Assembly (NCBI GenBank): GCA_910585605.1
Contig: CAJUFL010000025.1
Location: 1-55,309, forward strand
DNA: 55,309 nucleotides
Source of the DNA: an uncultured Lachnospiraceae bacterium
Lineage (GTDB): Bacteria; Bacillota; Clostridia; Lachnospirales; Lachnospiraceae
Direction: 5' to 3'
A model generated the notes under the pieces. It made no database searches and was not told the DNA's origin. It worked only from the letters and a program-made list of their open reading frames with translations. Shown here piece by piece: positions 50,301 to 55,309 of the stretch. Every line of letters starts with the position of its first letter. Within the stretch, counting starts at the first letter, position 1. The position numbers were made by a program, and so were the translations under genes.

Positions 50301-50759
50301 ATCCAGTCGCTTAAATATCTGAATGCGGGTATGCCGATTGCCATGAGAGCTGTGGAAGCAGATGTTTTCCAGATTCCTCTGGTAATTGGGGAAGAGGTCA
50401 GCATTATGAAGGTATCCATCCTACAGGATGGAAGCAGGTCAGGTGAGATTACCGCTACGATGGATACCCCAAAATATGGAACTTTGGAAGCATTTATTCA
50501 TGTGGAAGGCAACCAGATTGAGGGTTATGTAGTGACGGAGGAAGAAGACGGTCAAAAAGCATTAGAGGCGAATGAATTAACTCTCCGTTCTGCTTTTGCC
50601 AAGGCAGGAATGGAGACGCGGGATTTACGGTTAGATGGTACAAAACCGGTACAATATGGTCTGGATATAGGAAAAGAAGTATCTACCACAAAGCTTTACA
50701 AAGTGGCAAAACAGCTTTTAACGGCTATTAAGTTAACAGGAATTGCTTCCGATAATTAA
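47331..50759 (+). CDS. Large FliK-like (DUF6240-type) flagellar-associated protein
   Basis: The 1142-residue soluble protein sits between a terminator and flagellin. The N-terminal part (about 35-115, LLACKLVKGGKEPVLDVNG, AKPGDTIYLRIQEADANKV) and the extreme C-terminal part (about 1020-1135, GEEVSIMKVSILQDGSRSGE, then LRSAFAKAGMETRDLRLDG) resemble the ends of hook-length control proteins. The long centre is helical and repetitive. I recall such proteins in Roseburia-type genomes as DUF6240; a hook-length or filament-associated role is inference. GAGGTGG at 47321 selects 47331 over 47310. Confidence 0.7.
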   Translation: MNYQVGNNKQTGYDNSLFGGVGVSGNGQAKKDSGNNGIINGSEVGDLLACKLVKGGKEPVLDVNGIQIKTKAAKELDNAKPGDTIYLRIQEADANKVSLKIVGTAPADGGMSLDAASSAQIMQSTEQFSDMIKENLDGALDEKEAKENQKEILRSLSTDEIARLRMMQIDITNATLSDLLGMVITIRSNEHQDEINEQLGDIVKETLGKLRDSMTPNRQTENTSPTGNEAADMENPVSATTNPTVVSRLNSEGYLVNTVDESRSGKGLEDLAGNGAGNRQGDGFSGNNEVHISDEQLVYLVKNNMELTIENLNIAKNSVNEESPSKEIPLDERVWNDIYSQVTAIIESAGMSVTEKSLSGARFMLQHELPVTVDSLRMYMSVNSLKQRGLKEEQVEANINEQILLGNPPEQARISGSTLNERAERLIEKVQAIAAQVVDQAVSQGKPLTISYLYNSSMRSVDVRKMRAPVNRGVEGASLSLSGTTQQGYPPEGAGVPLSNNPSAVAARRQLEEIRLAMTMEAAARLVRLDINIDARPLSQIVETLREQENSYYENVVSAHDLHDIPEGMDLLKETLKETDGLKTMPEYALGEMVKMPSITVGGLYDAAVHIKTALAGSAYETMMTRPRSDMGDSITEAFRNVDDILKDMDLDRNEENQRAVRILAYNEMELNKTNITSVKSADAKVQQMFETLTPQIVLNLIRENKNPLNMTIDGLNEEIMQQKEILGVTDEQRFSEFLYQMDKTNAISEEERKSFIGIYRLLDKVEKSHGKDIGAVVRNGQEITLNNLFSADKSRKVRGMDVAVDDSFGERVNAAVTENSILTQIETAYNQTLTGSILRHIRPETLKSLEGLDYRNMSLEELNAVMKAGDTGNGEAELVEKLSEDVQEALSYETEVETMLEAHDMPKTVTNIIAAHQVMYGENGIYGMIRDIKSNLPKEKRDRITEQENHILESLEGKEDVVYGLENIRASLAQAVHDKEADGTITALDIQSLKYLNAGMPIAMRAVEADVFQIPLVIGEEVSIMKVSILQDGSRSGEITATMDTPKYGTLEAFIHVEGNQIEGYVVTEEEDGQKALEANELTLRSAFAKAGMETRDLRLDGTKPVQYGLDIGKEVSTTKLYKVAKQLLTAIKLTGIASDN

Positions 50760-50845
50760 TATAGGGCAATGCAGATTATGCATACAAATGATTGCAGATT
50801 AGAGTAAGGATAGGGAAATCCAACAAAATGAAGCAGGACAGCAGG

Positions 50846-50871
50846 TTAGAAAAGGGATGTTCAGCCGCTGG
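50846..50871 (+). promoter_or_regulatory. Candidate flagellin promoter
   Basis: TTAGAA at 50846 followed after 13 bases by CCGCTGG resembles the layout before the FliK-like gene. A strong sigma-28 consensus is not present. Confidence 0.25.
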
Positions 50872-50898
50872 ATATAAAAAGTAAATGAGGTGACATAT

Positions 50899-52296
50899 AT
50901 GAGACTGAATCATAACGCACTGGCTTATACAGCCAATAATAACCTGAATGCAATTAACCGCAATCTCACAAAATCTATGGAGAGACTTTCTTCCGGATAT
51001 AAGGTTAATAAATCTTCGGATGATCCTGCGGCAAAGGCAATCTCTCAGAGAATGCAGGCGCAGCTTAGAGGACTTGACAGAGCGGTGAATAATTCAAATG
51101 ATGGAATTTCTTTAATTCAGACGGCAGAGGGAGCATTGGACGAGATTCATTCTATTTTAGCGAGAATGAGAGAACTGGCTGTCCGGGCAGCAAACGAAAC
51201 CTATGAAGAAGATGACAGGGATGCTATGCAGGACGAGATCAAACAGCTTCAGGAGGAGATTGACCGTATTTCCGATACTACTGATTTTAACGGACGGAAA
51301 TTATTAAACGGAGAGTTGAATAAAAAGGGTTATACAAGTGATGATGGTTTATCGATTATGGAGATTGGCGGAGATATCTCTCCTGGTGTTTACGGATTAA
51401 CAGTTGATCCCAGTACCAGTAAGCAGGCTCAGATGACGATAACAGCTCCGGCAGACGGAGATGTTATTACCAAGAATCAGGAGGGTTATCTGATCATCAA
51501 TGATTTCTTTATTAAGATAGAAGAAGGCATGACAGGGGTTCAGATAAATGAACTGATCAGGGATTCTGTCAGCAAGATTGGTATGGATTATGATTCCACC
51601 GCTCAGCCGCCAACGATTACGACGCAGGAATATGGAAGAACGCAGTCTATCACGATTAAAGCGAGCACTGAGGAATTGAAGGATTTATTTGGTGTAGACG
51701 GACATACCGAATACGGAGAAAATGCAACCGTAGATTTTGCTATGGATAACGGAGAGAGAGTAGGATTTAAAGATACAGCGACTGTAGAAGCACAGGGAAA
51801 CCGTATAACAGTGACGGATAAGAATGGGTTTAAAATGGTATATGACGTAGATCCAGATGCTGTACCTGCGAATCCGGTTGATATTACAGTGTTGTCTGCG
51901 GGACCAATGGTATTGCAGATTGGTAATAATGAAGGTCAGACGCTGAATGTTAATATCAATAAGACAACGGCAGAATCGTTAGAAATCGATAAAATTAATA
52001 TTTATACCAGTGGATATGCCACTGACGCCATTGGAAAAATTGATGATGCAGTGACCAAGATATCAGGTATTCGATCTTCTCTGGGTGCTTATCAGAATCG
52101 TCTGGAGCATACAGTGAATAATCTGGAGACTGCTGACGAGAATCTTACATATGCAGTATCACGGATTCAGGATACGGATATGGCAGAAGAGATTACGGAG
52201 TATACACAGCAGAATGTGTTAAGTCAGAGTGCATTACAGATGCTGATTAAATCCAATGCAAGACCAGAAGGATTATTACAGTTGTTCCAGAGATAA
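50899..52296 (+). CDS. Flagellin
   Basis: This is the main filament subunit, exported by the flagellar type III apparatus. The 465-residue protein has the conserved N-terminal D0/D1 region (LNHNALAYTANNNLNAINRN, SMERLSSGYKVN, SSDDPAAKAISQRM) and C-terminal D1/D0 (about 375-465, LGAYQNRLEHTVNNLETADE, IQDTDMAEEI), flanking a variable surface-exposed centre (about 145-370). TGAGGTG 7 bases upstream favours 50899 over a GTG at 50890. fliS follows directly. Confidence 0.95.
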   Translation: MRLNHNALAYTANNNLNAINRNLTKSMERLSSGYKVNKSSDDPAAKAISQRMQAQLRGLDRAVNNSNDGISLIQTAEGALDEIHSILARMRELAVRAANETYEEDDRDAMQDEIKQLQEEIDRISDTTDFNGRKLLNGELNKKGYTSDDGLSIMEIGGDISPGVYGLTVDPSTSKQAQMTITAPADGDVITKNQEGYLIINDFFIKIEEGMTGVQINELIRDSVSKIGMDYDSTAQPPTITTQEYGRTQSITIKASTEELKDLFGVDGHTEYGENATVDFAMDNGERVGFKDTATVEAQGNRITVTDKNGFKMVYDVDPDAVPANPVDITVLSAGPMVLQIGNNEGQTLNVNINKTTAESLEIDKINIYTSGYATDAIGKIDDAVTKISGIRSSLGAYQNRLEHTVNNLETADENLTYAVSRIQDTDMAEEITEYTQQNVLSQSALQMLIKSNARPEGLLQLFQR

Positions 52297-52304
52297 GATG
52301 GTTT

Positions 52305-52325
52305 GCAAAGCAAAATTGGTTACAA
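52305..52325 (+). promoter_or_regulatory. Recurrent leader motif before fliS
   Basis: TTGCAAAGCAAAATTGGTTA matches the sequence before the membrane protein gene at 14452-14472 almost base for base. Here it lies between flagellin and fliS, upstream of the ribosome binding site. Its function is unknown. Confidence 0.35.
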
Positions 52326-52343
52326 TAATAAGAGGGATTTGAT

Positions 52344-52811
52344 ATGACAGATGAGCAGATGAATGTATATAAAATGCGGATTACACAGGCAGGGATTGCT
52401 GAGATGACAGTGGTCATGTTAGAAATGGAAATGCAGTGGATAGATGAAGCATTAGAGGCATATCAGACACAGAATACGGAAGTGTTTATCACTTGTGTGG
52501 AAAAGGCACAGGCTGTTCAGGTAGAACTTATGAATGTAATGAATATGGAGAATTCCACAGCCGCAGAAGTCTATTCCGTATTTGCATTTATAAACAAACA
52601 GTTGATTCTTGCAAAGATAAAGAGAACACCGTTAGATATAGAACGCTGTAAAAAGATGTTGAAGAAGTATCATGCAAGTTTTCAGGCGATTGCCGGAACG
52701 GATCATGGCGGGAAGGTGATGGCACAGAGCGAAAAGGTGTATGCCGGACTGACATATGGTACAGGAGGTCTGGTAGAGAACAGCATGGGAGGAACAGAAT
52801 ATACGGTGTAA
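52344..52811 (+). CDS. fliS: Flagellar chaperone FliS-like protein
   Basis: FliS binds the C-terminus of newly made flagellin in the cytoplasm and prevents premature assembly. The 155-residue, helical, acidic protein matches the FliS pattern: YKMRITQAGIAEMTVVMLEM, AQAVQVELMNVMNMEN, VYSVFAFINKQLILAKIKR. Position right after flagellin supports it. AGAGGGA precedes the start. The C-terminal 30 residues are glycine-rich and unlike typical FliS. Confidence 0.8.
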   Translation: MTDEQMNVYKMRITQAGIAEMTVVMLEMEMQWIDEALEAYQTQNTEVFITCVEKAQAVQVELMNVMNMENSTAAEVYSVFAFINKQLILAKIKRTPLDIERCKKMLKKYHASFQAIAGTDHGGKVMAQSEKVYAGLTYGTGGLVENSMGGTEYTV

Positions 52812-52842
52812 GTGATAGAATAATAAGCATAAGGGGTTATGG

Positions 52843-52884
52843 ATACCGGTTTCCCATAATATGGGGGACTGGTATTCTTTTTTT
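52843..52884 (+). terminator. Terminator of the flagellin-fliS unit
   Basis: A 13-pair stem (52843-52855 with 52863-52875, some G-U pairs) is followed by TCTTTTTTT. Confidence 0.8.
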
Positions 52885-52988
52885 AAAGATGCTATAATGA
52901 ACGCATAAGCATCAGACTTAGAAAGAATACACTGACTGCTTACAGACAGGTGTATTCTTCAAAGTGCGTAAATGTAAAATTTATATGG

Positions 52989-53016
52989 GTAATTGCGAAA
53001 CTCTCTATTTTCAAGA
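52989..53016 (-). repeat. Copy 3 of the short intergenic repeat (inverted)
   Basis: Read on the minus strand it contains TTGAAAATAGAGAGTTTCGC then AATTAC, matching the copies at 2737 and 3684. Confidence 0.5.
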
Positions 53017-53094
53017 TATGGTTACATATCAAATAGTAGTGAAATCAGAGTTTTGCACAGCCTGGAAATCTATAAAAGAAATGGAGAGAAAAAT

Positions 53095-53511
53095 ATGAAA
53101 AAAGATGACTGTATATTCTGTAAGATTGCAAACGGTGAAATTCCTTCGACCACCATTTATGAAAATGAAGAATTTCGTGTTTTTTTTGATATTGCACCTG
53201 CCAGCAAAGGACATTGCCTGATTGTTCCCAAAGATCATTTTAATGATATCTTTGATATGGATGAGGAGACTGGCGGCAGATTATTTTCACTGGCAGTTAA
53301 GGTTGCAGGGAGCCTTAAGAAAGAACTGAACTGCGAGGGAATGAACATCGTACAGAATAACGGAACGATTGCCGGTCAGACCGTGTTTCATTTTCACCTG
53401 CACCTGATTCCAAGATATACAGGAGATACTGTAAATGTAGGCTGGAAGCCGGGTGAAGCAGACACGGAAGAACTGAAAGCATTGGCAGAAGCAGTGAGAA
53501 AAAATATCTGA
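53095..53511 (+). CDS. HIT-family nucleotide-binding hydrolase
   Basis: The 138-residue protein has the histidine triad HFHLHLIPR near its C-terminus and the N-terminal zinc-type CIFCKIANGEIPS of the HinT/protein kinase C inhibitor-like branch. Such proteins hydrolyse adenosine phosphoramidates and related nucleotides. A 34-codon in-frame extension from 52993 crosses the intergenic repeat and is rejected; GGAGAG precedes 53095. Confidence 0.92.
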   Translation: MKKDDCIFCKIANGEIPSTTIYENEEFRVFFDIAPASKGHCLIVPKDHFNDIFDMDEETGGRLFSLAVKVAGSLKKELNCEGMNIVQNNGTIAGQTVFHFHLHLIPRYTGDTVNVGWKPGEADTEELKALAEAVRKNI

Positions 53512-53527
53512 ATATAAGCAGGAATAA

Positions 53528-54355
53528 ATGATGGAAAGTCCGATGATTACTGTTAAGGATATGGCTTTTGGCTATGGAAAAGACAATATCCTTACAAATG
53601 TTAATTTTATAGTGAAGAAGCAGGAATATGTAGGAATCATAGGTGCCAATGGAGCCGGTAAAAGCACGCTTATGAAGCTGATTTTAGGACAGCTTACACC
53701 GGACAAGGGTGAAGTGGTAGTTGCGGCAAAGGCGGTTGGTTATGTACCCCAGGTGGGGTTTCATACGGTAAGTAATTTCCCGGCTAATGTGGAAGAAATT
53801 GTACTGACCGGTCTTCATAAGGACATTGGGATGTTTCATTTCCCGCAAAAAGCACATAAGCAGAAAGTAATAGATGTGCTGGAGCTGGTGGGAATGAGAG
53901 AGTATAAAAAGAAGATGTTATCGGAGTTGTCCGGTGGACAGCAGCAGCGGGTACTCATTGCGAGGGCACTGGTGGGAGGACCGGATCTGCTTGTTCTGGA
54001 CGAGCCCCTGACAGGAATAGATAAAGAAGCAGGCGAGACATTATATATGATTCTGGATAAGCTGAATAAGGAGTTCGGTATGACCATTGTCATGGTTACC
54101 CATAACATGGAGCAGGTGGCAAGGTTCACTAACCGGTTTTATCACGTCAGTAACGGAAGTGTTCATCTGGATAAGTCGTCTATTCTCTGTGATGAAGTGT
54201 TGAAGGATAAAATGATCATCTCCAAGCCGAAGCGTTATGGAAACCGTCATGCTGCCAGAGCGAAGACCTATCAGGCAAAACAGACGGGTGAGGCAGAAAA
54301 AGAAAAACCGTATGATGCATCTTATAAAGGAAAAAAGGAGGATACACCATGCTAG
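53528..54355 (+). CDS. ABC transporter ATP-binding protein, ZnuC/metal type
   Basis: The 275-residue ATPase has Walker A GANGAGKST, signature LSGGQQQR, Walker B LLVLDEP and the H-loop MVTHN. The family resemblance is to zinc/manganese importers, and the next gene encodes the matching permease. A basic, low-complexity C-terminal extension (about 235-275) follows the ATPase domain. It overlaps the permease gene by seven bases. No substrate-binding lipoprotein is encoded nearby. Confidence 0.9.
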   Translation: MMESPMITVKDMAFGYGKDNILTNVNFIVKKQEYVGIIGANGAGKSTLMKLILGQLTPDKGEVVVAAKAVGYVPQVGFHTVSNFPANVEEIVLTGLHKDIGMFHFPQKAHKQKVIDVLELVGMREYKKKMLSELSGGQQQRVLIARALVGGPDLLVLDEPLTGIDKEAGETLYMILDKLNKEFGMTIVMVTHNMEQVARFTNRFYHVSNGSVHLDKSSILCDEVLKDKMIISKPKRYGNRHAARAKTYQAKQTGEAEKEKPYDASYKGKKEDTPC

Positions 54356-55146
54356 ACATATTTCAGTATGCATTTATGCAGAAAGCATTTCTGGTGGGAA
54401 TTCTCCTTGCGGTGATCATTCCGTTGATCGGTGTGATTGTGGTATTAAAGAGGCTTTCCATGATTGGTGATGCCTTGTCCCATACTTCATTGGCAGGTGT
54501 AGCTTTAGGGCTGATTCTTGGGATTCATCCTATTGTAGGTGCTGTGGTGGTCTGTATGGTCGCAGCATTCAGTATTGAGGGAATCCGCAAGGCACTTCCT
54601 AAATATGCAGAGATTTCCATTTCTATCATTATGTCAGTGGGAATTGGTCTTGCCAGTATTTTGTCAGGCTTTGTAGAAGATGGGGCAGCATTTAATTCTT
54701 TTTTATTTGGCAGCATTGTTGCGATTACCGACACTGAGGTGATATTGGTTATTGTGGTTACTGTAATCGTTGTAACAGCATTTTTACTGCTTTATAAGGA
54801 GTTAATGTTTATTACTTTTGATGAACAGGGGGCTGTGCTTGCGGGAGTACCGGTAAAAAAGATTAATTTTGTGATTACGCTGCTGACGGCGATTACCGTA
54901 TCTGTGGCAGCAAGAAGTGTGGGGGCGTTGCTGGTATCTTCTTTGATGGTAATTCCGGTGGCATGTGCAATGCAGATTGCAAACAGTTATAAAAAAACAG
55001 TAATTTATTCCGTGCTGTTTGCACTATTGTTTACAGTTGTGGGATTATTCTTATCCTACTATCTGAATTTAAAGCCGGGTGGAACGATAGTTCTTACAGG
55101 AGTTGTAGTGCTGATTCCTCTGATGCTTTTACGGCGGGATAAATAA
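54349..55146 (+). CDS. Metal ABC transporter permease, ZnuB family
   Basis: The 265-residue integral membrane protein has about eight hydrophobic segments and the family regions MIGDALSHTSLAGVALGLIL and GALLVSSLMVIPVACAMQIA. It pairs with the upstream ATPase to import Zn2+ or Mn2+. AAGGAGG precedes the ATG. Confidence 0.92.
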   Translation: MLDIFQYAFMQKAFLVGILLAVIIPLIGVIVVLKRLSMIGDALSHTSLAGVALGLILGIHPIVGAVVVCMVAAFSIEGIRKALPKYAEISISIIMSVGIGLASILSGFVEDGAAFNSFLFGSIVAITDTEVILVIVVTVIVVTAFLLLYKELMFITFDEQGAVLAGVPVKKINFVITLLTAITVSVAARSVGALLVSSLMVIPVACAMQIANSYKKTVIYSVLFALLFTVVGLFLSYYLNLKPGGTIVLTGVVVLIPLMLLRRDK

Positions 55147-55161
55147 TATAAGTCAGAGTTT

Positions 55162-55196
55162 ATAGCGTAGTAGTTTTAAACTGCTGCGCTATTTTA
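55162..55196 (+). terminator. Terminator of the metal transporter operon
   Basis: A 15-base stem (55162-55176 with 55178-55192, two G-U pairs) with a short T tail lies 16 bases after the stop. Confidence 0.75.
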
Positions 55197-55256
55197 ATGC
55201 CATAAATATAGAATCCTGAATATTAGAGAGTTTGTAGGCTGTTGATTATATCATAT

Positions 55257-55298
55257 GGGGCTGTCGCACTAAAAGTAATTAGTGCACAGCTCCTTTTC
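55257..55298. repeat. Small palindromic element, copy 3
   Basis: GGGGCTGTCGCACTAA at 55257-55272 pairs with 55279-55293 and is followed by TTTT. The left arm is nearly identical to the ends of the elements at 2854 and 11815. It may also terminate transcription. Confidence 0.55.
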
Positions 55299-55309
55299 TA
55301 TGCAAAAAA

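Noticed and set aside
1..55309. tRNA or rRNA genes
   Set aside because: No cloverleaf with a GGTTCGAATCC-type T arm and no rRNA-like stretch was noticed on either strand.

Overview
The window looks like a chromosomal stretch from a motile, spore-forming member of the Lachnospiraceae (Bacillota, Clostridia; Roseburia or a relative). This rests on a GerA/GerB/GerC-type germinant receptor operon, spoIIR, a flagellin with FliS and a FliK-like protein, an FprA-type flavodiiron protein, strong AGGAGG-type ribosome binding sites and many U-tailed hairpin terminators. Species assignment is inference only.

Layout. (1) 1-16971: ordinary chromosome. Two fibronectin-like paralogues, aspS, a NUDIX hydrolase, an FprA flavoprotein, a small unknown minus-strand gene, ispE with a GntR regulator, the gerABC-like operon, spoIIR, a ComEC-like metallo-beta-lactamase lipoprotein, a convergent lipoprotein, and an unknown membrane protein translationally coupled to tatD. 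(2) 17503-42605: a 25 kb Rhs polymorphic-toxin island. It starts with a 3274-residue secreted Rhs protein (Sec signal, CBM2-like domain, beta-solenoid-like region, Ig-like modules, long YD-repeat shell, C-terminal tip). Behind it lies a tandem array of at least seven displaced tip or tip/immunity cassettes plus orphan immunity genes and scars. Most tips are attached to a nearly identical copy of the end of the Rhs core and the pre-tip linker. The array ends in a second, 5'-truncated rhs gene. Tips and immunity genes are visibly AT-rich against the GC-richer core. (3) 42608-43805: debris of a RelB/RelE module, an XRE regulator facing two matching 18-bp palindromes, and a small unknown gene. (4) 43930-55309: malQ with a long structured leader, plsC, a small membrane protein, a FliK-like giant protein, flagellin, fliS, a HIT protein and a ZnuC/ZnuB-like ABC transporter pair.

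How it fits together. The Rhs island reads as a tip-switching locus. The expressed scaffold carries one toxin tip, followed by its immunity genes. Silent cassettes downstream carry other tips with their immunity genes and enough core and linker homology to replace the expressed tip by recombination. Recognisable tips include a colicin E3-like ribonuclease and a GH-E/HNH-type nuclease. The most unusual detail is that the immunity proteins of the expressed tip and of its duplicate (27362-27823, 33034-33486) have a C-terminal half that resembles the toxin tip itself.

Scattered through the window are three copies of a small palindromic element with GGGGCTG-type ends and three copies of a TAGAGA-containing intergenic repeat. 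No tRNA, rRNA, CRISPR array, intact insertion sequence or replication origin was seen.
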